This document shows positions 55,501-63,010 of a stretch of DNA of 63,086 bases, piece by piece. Every line of letters begins with the position of its first letter. The first letter of the stretch is position 1. Both the position numbers and the translations under genes were made by a program. This DNA is from Planctomycetaceae bacterium UBA2671 (lineage in GTDB: Bacteria > Planctomycetota > Planctomycetia > Planctomycetales > Planctomycetaceae): contig DEML01000127.1 in the NCBI GenBank assembly GCA_002359185.1, positions 1 through 63,086 on the forward strand, read 5' to 3'. The notes beneath the pieces were generated by a model. It saw only the letters and a program-made list of their open reading frames with translations, was not told the origin of the DNA and did not search any database.

Positions 55501-56019
55501 GGCGATTGCCTGAGCTTCCAGGGAGAAACGATTGACCGCTGATTCATCTTGCAATGCTGCGGCGGGAAGAATTTTGATAGCAACATCGCGTTGCATCCTC
55601 TGGTGGCGGGCCTTGAGCACTATCCCCATTCCGCCCTGACCGATCACCTTCTGTACGTCGTAGCCAGGGACTTCCGGTAACGCGAATTCTTCCATCGAAT
55701 ATGGATACTTCGAATGGTGATCATTGTCTAAAGAGGTGGATTGTGCATCAAGCAATTTACTGGCAAACCGCTTGATTCGATCATCTGTCCAACCATCATC
55801 TGCCTGAGCCGTTTGATTCGCACCACTATTGATTCCGGGAATGACACATTGCATAGCCGTTTGATGGTCTAATACGGCTTGGCAATGAATACATTCCTCA
55901 ATGTGGCTGGCTAACTTTTGAGAGTCGTTGTCTGGCAGGTTTCCCGCAAGAAGTTGATCAAGTATCACAATGGGAGGACAGACAACCATATCATCGTCAC
56001 TTTTTATTCCGAAGTTCAT
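52570..56019 (-). CDS. Zinc-finger Ser/Thr kinase with TM, PEGA-like and LRR-like ectodomain
   Basis: A 1149-residue protein. The N-terminus has an HxxxCxxC motif (His39, Cys43, Cys46 in SHIEECIHC), like the zinc-binding anti-sigma domain. The kinase domain has GQGGMGIVLKARHQRM, AIKILPA with Lys149, THRDIKPSN (241-243), VLDLGLAR (DLG for DFG) and GSVDYMAPEQ. A membrane helix is at about 470-492 and a PEGA-like domain at 498-565. The rest is LRR-like, with 24-26-residue units such as LTPLRGMPLESISF, ISLLKGMPLKHLVISGW and LSPLKGLPLETLSFVG. It lies 82 nt after an ECF sigma gene. The layout (sigma, zinc finger-kinase, LRR) is a known planctomycete type in which phosphorylation probably controls sigma. 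ATG 56019 is preferred over TTG 56031. Confidence 0.9.
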   Translation of the reverse strand: MNFGIKSDDDMVVCPPIVILDQLLAGNLPDNDSQKLASHIEECIHCQAVLDHQTAMQCVIPGINSGANQTAQADDGWTDDRIKRFASKLLDAQSTSLDNDHHSKYPYSMEEFALPEVPGYDVQKVIGQGGMGIVLKARHQRMQRDVAIKILPAAALQDESAVNRFSLEAQAIAALSHPNIVTAFDAGVQDDLHYLVMEYIDGWDLAEVANLYDSLNVADAVECIIQAARGLHHAHLCKMTHRDIKPSNLIMDRFGNIKVLDLGLARFTQILLKDHTTLASGQMTHAGQFMGSVDYMAPEQVMDVRLADHRSDIYSLGCTLYRILTRESLFAGETLMQRIMAHRELDIPSLKLKRTDIPLSLENVFRKMVAKSPEHRQQSMTEVIDELQQAMTDEQSIGQPNLLAVVERLRQLHKCNNQNAHDISLQATVIPSSTSQDLSVLLSPPSKPQSANIFGELEIKETGGTGYSRLLLTAVGFFSFVLICAVVLFLKLGKYEVQITLDDPEISLSIDGEKVVIDEGNSPIRLTAGPHALKVEHQGLSTETDEFYIKRNGRNVIHVAIVDETLRIIKNDIPPIKPAIAQNNTKPQSLTGEQQKFLENLRLLPTDLQRQEVVAKLKQINGITEPIYDDPKGLRLPEFELENENPVFVKIADWRMSLLWPLQAFPSLRSLDLSEAAVSDLTPLTHLPNLTELKIELAVYNPDADNILRSIQGLKRINNQPAEKYFETRAKSRREIDVMSARVNQFSPEVVAGWLESQLKKLNPEFTGHVMLGNPHNRENHIGYWQEGDLQCLDFYWISNIIDISPVRALPCDSFTLGSKTGGDQLTTHRYDLSPLKGLPLETLSFVGRVRDLQALRGMPLKNLSIYGPVTDLTPLRGMPLESISFDFHDIPLTDFSPLRNAPLRKVDIHRTLISDLSLLAEKDLTYLSIYGTPITDISLLKGMPLKHLVISGWRYPRNVADISVLAGMPLTHLGVHVRPYFEPELQLLKSLPLERHPLDFNISIDQFWQEFNGERQAEASFIESLAKLHVNERASAVEEKLGKPEGFNYVVNKGVVTEVSYSPYFNESLALWPLRAFLNLNKLTLSNSEKFNRIDLSPLIDLPIEELHCGGSVEYNVPVIRKMSSLKSINGQLISSPQNFEFHEATAK

Positions 56020-56101
56020 CGTTCGAACCAATCGGTATCATCCGACAGGAATTCATCCGCCGTTTTCATGGGTTACGATTGTCTTGAGAAGACGTGTTGG
56101 T

Positions 56102-56713
56102 TCAGTCCTCCCTCGGCAATGATTTTTCTAACTTTTCAATTTCTTCTCGAATCTGATTCTGTATCTGATTACGAGCCGTGTAGACACTGACAACTTTCAT
56201 GTTCAGTTCAGTCGCAACAACAGCCCCGGGAAGCCCTTCGCGTGCCGTCAAATGCCAGGCCATCCACCGATCTGTGGATACTCGGGTACGGACGCGTGAC
56301 ATCGCTTCTTCCGCCAGTTCCAGATCGAAGGTCTCGTTCAACCGCTGGCTCAAATCTTCCGTCGCTTCTAACTGAGCAAGTCTTAACAGAATTTCTGAAC
56401 CTCCTTCTCCTCGATTCTCGTTTTTCAGTCCTTTGCAATAATCTTTGACTGCGTTTTCGGTAATGACCCTCAACCAACCACGAAAACTTTGCGCCGGGTC
56501 ATATTCGAAACTGTGAAGTTTCTCAGCCATTTTGACCAAAACATTCTGCGTCACTTCTTCTGCATCAGCCGCCTGGAGCCGACGATTCAAGCACCAGCCG
56601 TAAACCTTCGGTCCATATCGTTCCACAAATATCGTCCACCCGGCTTCATCTCTGTTGGAGAGACGAAGCTGAGACAACAACGTTGCACTGGTTGCAGAAT
56701 TTAATTCCGTCAT
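56102..56713 (-). CDS. ECF-type RNA polymerase sigma factor (kinase-linked)
   Basis: A 203-residue ECF-like sigma factor. Region 2: AGWTIFVERYGPKVYGWCLN, ADAEEVTQNVLVKMAEKLHS, SFRGWLRVITENAVKDYCKG. Region 4 is shorter and divergent (TAREGLPGAVVATELNMKVV, SVYTARNQIQNQIREEIEKL). It is the first gene of a two-gene unit with the zinc finger-kinase-LRR protein. Many planctomycete kinases are paired with such sigma factors, and kinase control of sigma is the usual model. Confidence 0.9.
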   Translation of the reverse strand: MTELNSATSATLLSQLRLSNRDEAGWTIFVERYGPKVYGWCLNRRLQAADAEEVTQNVLVKMAEKLHSFEYDPAQSFRGWLRVITENAVKDYCKGLKNENRGEGGSEILLRLAQLEATEDLSQRLNETFDLELAEEAMSRVRTRVSTDRWMAWHLTAREGLPGAVVATELNMKVVSVYTARNQIQNQIREEIEKLEKSLPRED

Positions 56714-57204
56714 TTGCTTTACGACATTCGTTGGGGAGACCTACGTGGAGAAATATTATTTTCATCAAAAATCTCCCTAATAGCAATCATGCAGGTTCAT
56801 CGAACCTAAATTCAATACTTACTGATTTACGAAATTATTGTCTGAAAGAAACTTATAACTCTGTGAAATGAGAGAACCGCGAACTCTGGATTGGATGTTT
56901 ACCAGCTACGTTCTGCTTTGAATTGGTTTCTAAGTATCAGAAATCTTGTCAGTTCATGACGTAGTAACTATGCGTTTCCATAGCTTGGATTCCGCAACTG
57001 CAGAATGGATTTGAAAAAATAAGCATTATCTGTCGTAGGTTCTCTGAATTAAATCAGTAATAACTGCATAGACGCTCACAAAATGTAATTTTGAACTCGG
57101 TAATTCGGAAACTCATAACGATATCCATCATCGTTTCAACAATTTGAGAGTCATTTTTACCGCAATCTAAAACAATTCCAGAATTTTAAAGCAAGGTAAA
57201 CAAG
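56714..57204. other. Gene-free AT-rich region before the secreted cluster
   Basis: 490 nt without any open frame carrying recognisable motifs. It separates the divergent sigma gene from the 1001-residue secreted protein, so it should hold both promoters. No strong hairpin or direct repeat stood out. Confidence 0.4.
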
Positions 57205-60200
57205 ATGAAAAACAATTTCACACCCTGCAGGCCACACGGTTTGTTAATCGCCGCTGCGTTACTGTTACTCAACTTGCCTGCCAGCCTTGAGGCCCAGGTC
57301 TCTCTTGAACTGGATCAGTTTGGCTACCCACAGCAGGGCTTTAAGCATCAAAAAACAGTTATTGAGTTCCCGAAGATTCAGAGCGTGGGAACATTTGGCT
57401 GGGTTCCAGAAGAACATCAGTTTAACAAAATTGTACGACCTCAATTACGGGACACACTTCTTGAAGAAGAGACGATCAATCAACTCCGCATGCAAGTCAT
57501 TCCCTTAAGTAATGTTACCTCCACAATCCAAGGTCAGTGGAGGCTGGCCAATAAGGGGCGTCAGGGTGCCAATCAAGCGACGAGTGAGATTGCAGTAAGC
57601 AGTACGAAGTCAGTGAGTAAATCACAGGCATTTCAGTTAGGGGCCGAACTTTCAGCGTCGACAACAGTAGGGTTTAAACCGTTCGGGGTCGGTGCAGACG
57701 TCACATTGGAAGCATCTATTGGATATGCTTTCTCGCAACAATCAGGAATTACAAACAGCAGAACCTGGAATCCATCTTTTCCTTTCGAGTTTGGTCAGGA
57801 CATTCAGGTCTGGCAAAGGGTGATTCGTGTAACGGATAGTTTTGATCCTGCCAGGATCTTTCAACCTAAACCAGGCGAATCTCACACTGCCGAAGATGCA
57901 TTCCTGCTCGCAATGGGAGAGACATACGGACCGATTCTGTGGCCGAAGGATGAATATGGCTTTAATTCTTACGCCCATGCGACAAATAAATCTCGCTTTC
58001 ATGGACGCGATGTTTCGGGATTCAAACGAGAGCTGCAGCAAACTTTGGATACGAACCCGAACCATACTAAGCATATAGGTAATGATGCCACTCTCTGGCG
58101 AACACTGGAGATACTTTTTGATTACTCACAATTTGTAAATCTTGGATTCCAGGACAATGATCGTTATTTGCCATCGCCAGAGTATTACCCCACTTACTCG
58201 AATTTCAATTCTCCCAGACAGCCAGTTTCGACTGACCTTGCTTTGATTATGACTGAGTCAGCCGGTTCGCGTCCCGAATTGAATCAGGATGGTTACCCCA
58301 AAGGAGACAGGCGTTATTCAACGTACCAGTTTGGCGCGAAACGAAATGTCACAAGCGACACTTTTCGCTGGCTCATTCCCAAGGGAAGCCTGAAAAAGAT
58401 GATGTTCAAGAAGGATGGAAAAAGCGATATATACAAAGCGGTCATCGACCAGTATCAGAACGACGGGTTATTGAAAAAAATTGCTGACCAAGGAGTGTTA
58501 CTCCCAAATATCGAAATGGTCAGTTACGGAATGTGGACATTAGCAGGGAATCAGCGTTGCCCACCCGATGCTCCTGAGCCACTCTCCTTAACAGCATCCA
58601 ATGCCATCGAAGTTTCGAGTGAAACGGCACACGAGGTCAGTGTTGGATTTTCCGCTTCCGTGACCGGAGCTGGCAAGCCTTTGGGTGTTGGTGCTGAGAC
58701 CACATTGACAGCATCGGTCAATGCAGCTGTGCAGGTCGCAAATGGGACTGGATCTTCAGAAGAATGGTCGAGGTCTGAATCTGTATTGCCAGGACAGCAC
58801 ATGTATATGTGGCAGCAGTTTCTGACTGTTTCAACGGATTTTGTTCCCATTGATGTGTTCAAAGCTGGTAGAGATCAACATGGCGAATATTCTGATCGCG
58901 ATGCTTTCGTGTGTGCATTCGCTGAAAGTTATGGCCCGATCATTTGGCCACAAAGTGAATTTGGACCAAACAGTTACAAAGATGTTACTCGTGATTTACG
59001 ACAGAACGGTCCAGTGAGCACAACTCTTCTTATTCGTCGATTGAATCAAATCAAAGCTCCGGGGCTACGTGGAAATATCAAACAGCTCAAGACTCCTCTC
59101 TCTTCCATCATTTTTACGATTTTTGATTTCGACGAGTTCAAGAAATTTGAAAGACAGCGATCTGAACATCGTTTGCCTTTCCCGGAATTTTATCCAACGA
59201 CTTTCGATTATCAGAATGTTAAATCTCAAAGCCCTGCAATCACAACAGCACCACCGATGAGTCCTCAATCTGGCCAGGTAGAGAGTTGCAAGTCTCAGTT
59301 TATTGCTGCTTTGAATGATCCATCCGTCCCCGCACTTGCCAAGGAGAAAGGAAATGAATTCCTTAAGTCCGTTGACCTCAGATCAGTTGCTTTTGATCCG
59401 AATGGCGTGTTTAGCATAGTTGGTGAGAATCGCGCTTTCTGGAACAGCGGTGGTATCCCTGAGGAATTACATCCTTTCATGCTCAAACTCAATTCTGACG
59501 GAACAGAATTGAAATCGGCTGGCTTAACTCCAACAGGTGGCTTCAACTTGATCTACGGTGACAAATACTGGAATCGTGGCATACCAGATGCAGCTCATCA
59601 AGCAACTTTGAGAGTGATCAATGAGGGTGGAAAATTGAAATCAATGTGTTTCTCGCAGGATGGTGGATGGTGTTTGATCTACAACAAAAATTCTTTCCAA
59701 GCTGTTGGCATTCCTGAAGAATTAGTTCGTGCGATGGCCCAGAAACAGAAGGCTGGAGAAACAATTCAGACAATCGTGTTTACACCCAATGGAAACTGGT
59801 ATCTGATCGCGACCGGCGAAGCTGTGTCGGGAAAATCACAGGACAATGTGACAAATACTGTAGTCGCTCCCCCCAGAACCATGGCACCACAAACCAGTCG
59901 TACAGGAGTTAAGGAAACCCTGGCTGGTTTCTGGCGAGATGATTGGGATCAGGGCACTATAGAAATCTCCGCCAAAGGAGAAGGCATGCTTGCTGTCTTG
60001 AAAAGAGAGAATCAACCCCATGGCTGGAAAAGTTGCTTTTTAAAACCATCAGCCAATGGAAAGTATGAAGTCAAGTTTTACTCAGACGAGTTGGGGAATA
60101 ATTTCTTAGGAAATATCGGTGTCCTCACTGCTAGTACTGAAACCGATAGCGGCAAAAAAATTATACGTTTCTCAAATGATTTTACCTGGTCGGAAATCAA

Positions 60201-60210
60201 AACTCGTTAA
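57205..60210 (+). CDS. Large secreted protein: two aerolysin-like modules, short repeats, C-terminal shared module
   Basis: A 1001-residue exported protein (AAGG 10 nt before the ATG). Residues 1-30 are a signal peptide (LLIAAALLLLNLPASLEA). Residues about 110-330 and 440-670 are two diverged copies of one module. Shared features are a Ser/Thr-rich stretch with alternating polar and hydrophobic residues ending in FGVGADVTLEAS or LGVGAETTLTAS, then a Q.W element, then EDAFLLAMGETYGPILWP or RDAFVCAFAESYGPIIWP. The pattern recalls the insertion-strand region of aerolysin/ETX-MTX2 pore formers but is not diagnostic. Residues about 725-880 contain 3.5 copies of a ~43-residue repeat (LKS..F.P.GGW.LIY....GIPEEL). 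Residues ~905-1000 form a module shared with the 61064 gene product. Role unknown; a secreted toxin or adhesin is the main idea. Confidence 0.7.
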   Translation: MKNNFTPCRPHGLLIAAALLLLNLPASLEAQVSLELDQFGYPQQGFKHQKTVIEFPKIQSVGTFGWVPEEHQFNKIVRPQLRDTLLEEETINQLRMQVIPLSNVTSTIQGQWRLANKGRQGANQATSEIAVSSTKSVSKSQAFQLGAELSASTTVGFKPFGVGADVTLEASIGYAFSQQSGITNSRTWNPSFPFEFGQDIQVWQRVIRVTDSFDPARIFQPKPGESHTAEDAFLLAMGETYGPILWPKDEYGFNSYAHATNKSRFHGRDVSGFKRELQQTLDTNPNHTKHIGNDATLWRTLEILFDYSQFVNLGFQDNDRYLPSPEYYPTYSNFNSPRQPVSTDLALIMTESAGSRPELNQDGYPKGDRRYSTYQFGAKRNVTSDTFRWLIPKGSLKKMMFKKDGKSDIYKAVIDQYQNDGLLKKIADQGVLLPNIEMVSYGMWTLAGNQRCPPDAPEPLSLTASNAIEVSSETAHEVSVGFSASVTGAGKPLGVGAETTLTASVNAAVQVANGTGSSEEWSRSESVLPGQHMYMWQQFLTVSTDFVPIDVFKAGRDQHGEYSDRDAFVCAFAESYGPIIWPQSEFGPNSYKDVTRDLRQNGPVSTTLLIRRLNQIKAPGLRGNIKQLKTPLSSIIFTIFDFDEFKKFERQRSEHRLPFPEFYPTTFDYQNVKSQSPAITTAPPMSPQSGQVESCKSQFIAALNDPSVPALAKEKGNEFLKSVDLRSVAFDPNGVFSIVGENRAFWNSGGIPEELHPFMLKLNSDGTELKSAGLTPTGGFNLIYGDKYWNRGIPDAAHQATLRVINEGGKLKSMCFSQDGGWCLIYNKNSFQAVGIPEELVRAMAQKQKAGETIQTIVFTPNGNWYLIATGEAVSGKSQDNVTNTVVAPPRTMAPQTSRTGVKETLAGFWRDDWDQGTIEISAKGEGMLAVLKRENQPHGWKSCFLKPSANGKYEVKFYSDELGNNFLGNIGVLTASTETDSGKKIIRFSNDFTWSEIKTR

Positions 60211-60279
60211 CTCACGCATTTATTGCCTGCTTCTCTTTCGACAGGGATATGTTCTTGGCAACGACTAAGACTGAGCAAC

Positions 60280-60316
60280 ACGATGTGTGATTTGCTCGTG
60301 GTAAATCACACATCGT
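60280..60316. terminator. 14-bp stem-loop between the large secreted gene and the collar gene
   Basis: ACGATGTGTGATTT (60280-60293) and AAATCACACATCGT (60303-60316) are a perfect 14-bp inverted repeat around a 9-nt loop. It lies 70 nt past the large gene and ~170 nt before the collar gene. There is no T-tract, so it is as likely to be an RNA processing, stabilising or regulator-binding hairpin as a terminator. The rest of 60211-60488 shows no gene. Confidence 0.5.
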
Positions 60317-60488
60317 TGGCTGAGAAATGTTTGCTGAATTTTCTTATCTCTGTTGCAGGATTTAACACTGTGGAGAGATGCGACAGAAAATAGCTTAATT
60401 TTGAAATGATTACATTTCATCTTTCAGTGTGAGCAATACACGATGACACGGTTGTTATAGAACTCGAATTTAACAGAGGAGTTATTTA

Positions 60489-60975
60489 ATGAAGAATCTA
60501 ACATTTGCGACACTATTGACTGCAGCAGTATTGACACTGGCGGTTACAAGCGAAGAGGTTCAGGCTCAGGAGCAGATGATCGGCGAGATCCGTATATTCG
60601 CAGGGACGTTCGCTCCCCGTGGCTGGGTCTTATGTCAGGGACAGGTGTTGAGTGTCTCCGAATATCCTCACTGTTTGCAGTCTTAGGTACGACATATGGA
60701 GGCAATGGGCGACAGACGTTTGCCGTGCCCGATCTTCGATGCCGTATCCCACTACAGGCTGGAACTGGAAAAGGACTCCCCGTTATCAACCTTGGACAAC
60801 AGGGGGCAGTATGACTTCACCTTTACCTCAAAACCCAATCCAGGCTGCCGCTGCAGATAAAGGACAATCAGGCATTAGTGTCCCCGAAAGCGAAAAAGGC
60901 ATTTCGATTCAACCACCGTTTATTGGTATCAACTTTATCATGGCAACCCAAGGAATATATCCCTCTCGTTACTAA
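60489..60975 (+). pseudogene. Frameshifted phage tail collar (Mdp-like) protein with signal peptide
   Basis: Read across three frames this is a complete tail-collar/microcystin-dependent-protein-family protein of ~162 residues with an unusual N-terminal signal peptide (MKNLTFATLLTAAVLTLAVT). Frame 1 gives MIGEIRIFAGTFAPRGWVLC then SVSEYP; frame 2 gives SLFAVLGTTYGGNGRQTFAV and PDLRCRIPLQAGTGKGLPVI; frame 3 ends QPPFIGINFIMATQGIYPSR. The first shift lies at about 60666-60668, the second in the G5 run at 60802-60806, and each is repaired by one added base. It has GAGGAG upstream. A secreted collar protein between two module-sharing secreted proteins suggests a surface or extracellular particle. 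The breaks are either real decay or base-call errors. Confidence 0.85.
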
Positions 60976-61063
60976 GACGCGACTGGACTAATCCGATGGC
61001 CTTCGCTCATTTCAAAAAATCTGACCTAACTAACCAGTGCTCTGAAATATTCAGACCACAACA

Positions 61064-61951
61064 ATGAAAGAACTCAATATGAACTGTAAGCAAATGCTGG
61101 GAACCGTTGCCTGTTCTCTTCTCATCGTGAATATCGCCTCTGCTCAGCCTGCAGGTCTGGAGTGGCTCAGCGTTAATGGTGGGCTCAACCCGGATGGCAC
61201 TGTCGAATTCTCTGAAAAAGTCAGTAATGGTCAGCGTATTGTCACCCATCTTGGGCGTAGGATCCAGAACTCTCCACAGATCGGAATGCTCGGGGAAGTT
61301 GTCGGGAACAAATGGCAGGCAGCCACGATTCAGGAACGATCCCGAATGCCCGAGATGCGGTTTTCTGAAAAGTACGATGTTCTGGTTGCGAACGGTGAGA
61401 CCGTTATCAATTGGCAGATCATCAATCGGAAACCAGAATTCAAGGCTTTAAACTCCTCCTCCGTCGTTCTTCCCAATGCGATCACAATGGAATCTGGAAG
61501 ACCCGGTCGACCAGCTCGTGTCAAAGTTTCAGAGAATGAATGGCAAGCGGCCTACTACTTTCCGAATGATGACGTTGTTCAACTGATTCAAGATCCTCGA
61601 ACAGCAAACGATCGCGGCCCAGAACTCAGCGAAAAACCCGTGCAGCTACTGTTTTCAACCCCAGTCAATCACGTTGGTGCCTGGACTGACAACTGGGATG
61701 GCGGCATCATCAGAAGCATCGTGATCGGTGATCGAATTCTCTATGTCCTGGAGAGTGAAAATAGACCCCATAGTTGGAAGAGTGCTGAATTCGAAGTGAA
61801 AGATGGTGCCTTTTCCATCACATTCTTCACCGATGAACTCGGTAAAACGAAAGATCTCGTAGCAGGCACAATCACGGCAATGCCAGAAAATGCTGGAACA
61901 GTTTTGAGATTCTCCAACGACTTTACCTGGACCCGACGGTTCGAAAATTAG
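61064..61951 (+). CDS. Secreted protein sharing the C-terminal module of the 1001-residue protein
   Basis: A 295-residue exported protein; signal peptide ends near AQPAG (CSLLIVNIASA). The middle has two similar WQAA segments (VGNKWQAATIQ, SENEWQAAYYF). The last ~90 residues match the C-terminus of the 57205 product: DNWDGGIIRS against DDWDQGTIEI, VLESENRPHSWKS against VLKRENQPHGWKS, TFFTDELG against KFYSDELG, and LRFSNDFTW against IRFSNDFTW. No known family is recognised. An alternative ATG at 61079 begins the signal more tightly. Gap 60976-61063 holds no gene; a 6-7 bp stem with a T-rich tail follows the stop near 61983-62005. Confidence 0.75.
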   Translation: MKELNMNCKQMLGTVACSLLIVNIASAQPAGLEWLSVNGGLNPDGTVEFSEKVSNGQRIVTHLGRRIQNSPQIGMLGEVVGNKWQAATIQERSRMPEMRFSEKYDVLVANGETVINWQIINRKPEFKALNSSSVVLPNAITMESGRPGRPARVKVSENEWQAAYYFPNDDVVQLIQDPRTANDRGPELSEKPVQLLFSTPVNHVGAWTDNWDGGIIRSIVIGDRILYVLESENRPHSWKSAEFEVKDGAFSITFFTDELGKTKDLVAGTITAMPENAGTVLRFSNDFTWTRRFEN

Positions 61952-62105
61952 TGAGGCACGTTTGCAAAGATTCCGGATACCGTAGCCTGTAAAGGCTACT
62001 TCTTTATCTATCTCTCAATAGTAATAATCGGTTTTTGCATCGTCCGGGATTGGATACTATTCATCGATGCCGTGACAATAACTGGCAAACGGAAGCCTCA
62101 AGATC

Positions 62106-62223
62106 GAAGTCGCGAAAACGACCGGCTTAGACTACACGAGAATTATAAGCGAACTGCGGAAACTCGGGATTAAGAATATCGCCGTCAAACGGTTCGGGAC
62201 TTACTCAAGGAAGAAGAAATTTA
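62106..62223 (+). pseudogene. Transposase/integrase helix-turn-helix remnant
   Basis: The open frame from 62106 reads TTGLDYTRIISELRKLGIKN then IAVK, the typical region before the catalytic core of IS3/IS481-type and related transposases (YTRI..ELRKLGI). One A missing in the run at about 62187-62189 switches the continuation: the neighbouring frame gives TVRDLLKEEEI and a stop. No complete transposase or clear terminal inverted repeat is visible. Confidence 0.55.
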
Positions 62224-62340
62224 GGCAAGGTCAAATAGGATAAAAGAATCGTAGATGAAATCTATGATACCCTTCGATATCGATGAAAGAGTTGCTTTGA
62301 GTGGAAATTGTGATTTTCCTATCACTGGGAATCACATTCA

Positions 62341-62369
62341 CTCTTTCTCTTTCTCTTTCTCTTTCTCTC
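62341..62369 (+). repeat. CTCTTT simple repeat
   Basis: CTCTTT is repeated four times followed by CTCTC, directly before an AGGAGG ribosome-binding motif and an ATG at 62382. Slippage in such a tract could change spacing but would not affect a downstream frame. The following open frame is short. Confidence 0.7.
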
Positions 62370-62381
62370 AGGAGGACGACC

Positions 62382-62447
62382 ATGCTCTTTCTCGGTATCG
62401 ACCAATCTCCCTGTTTTACACCTCACACGAATCACAATTCATACTGA
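62382..62447 (+). pseudogene. Possible truncated IS110-like transposase start
   Basis: A perfect AGGAGG is 6 nt before ATG. The 21-residue frame begins MLFLGIDQ, a start seen in planctomycete IS110-type transposases, then turns into unrelated sequence and stops. Only about eight residues match, so this is weak; a chance match is possible. It fits the surrounding transposase debris. Confidence 0.25.
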
Positions 62448-62585
62448 ATTTAACGATCACCTCTTAAGATCGGTCCCAAGTTACGGGAGTTGATGTCGAT
62501 CGTGAAATACGAATCGTTCCTGAGGTGGGTGCGGGAGAAAGAGCAGGGGACAAAGAAGAAAATGTCCCATGTCATTTGTTGCTTA

Positions 62586-62989
62586 TTAAAAAGTGAAGTA
62601 AGTTCCTGTGATGCCAAATTCCCCCGCGTTCGGGACATCTCTCCACTGGTTGGGGGTAATCGTCAGATCTTCCTCGACATATCCCTGGTCGATCCCGTTC
62701 ACGGTACCGCTGCTTCCCTGCAACATCTGCACCTGACTGCTGCTGAAATTGATCGCGGCGGTCAGTCGATCCTCTGTCGTCGGCGTGAAATCGACCCAGA
62801 CATCGTTGTGGGCGTATTGCCATTGATTATTGATAAGACGAGCGGCCCAAAGTGCTCCGCCCCATTGGCAACGACCGCCCCGGCAAACCGCTCTTGAACG
62901 TTCTGCTGGCTGTAGAGAATGAAGCCGTTACCGGTTGCGTTATCCTGACCGGGAATTCCATAGCCCAGGCTGGATGGGGTGATGTCCAC
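62586..62989 (-). pseudogene. Frameshifted copy of a tandemly repeated unknown gene
   Basis: Read from a GTG at 62989, the first part (DITPSSLGYGIPGQDNATGN, FILYSQQNVQERFAGAVVAN) is in one frame. The second part (LWAARLINNQWQYAHNDVWV, DFTPTTEDRLTAAINF, TITPNQWRD, GEFGITGTYFTF) is in another, ending at the TAA at 62586. Adding one G to the run near 62860 joins them. The ending matches that of the partial gene at 63011. Family unknown. Confidence 0.6.
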
Positions 62990-63010
62990 TCGGGATGTCT
63001 GAGGTGGCGT

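Noticed and set aside
62490..62897. A 135-codon plus-strand open frame at the right edge
   Set aside because: The opposite strand carries the repeated TPNQWR...FGITGTYFT endings, so this is a shadow.
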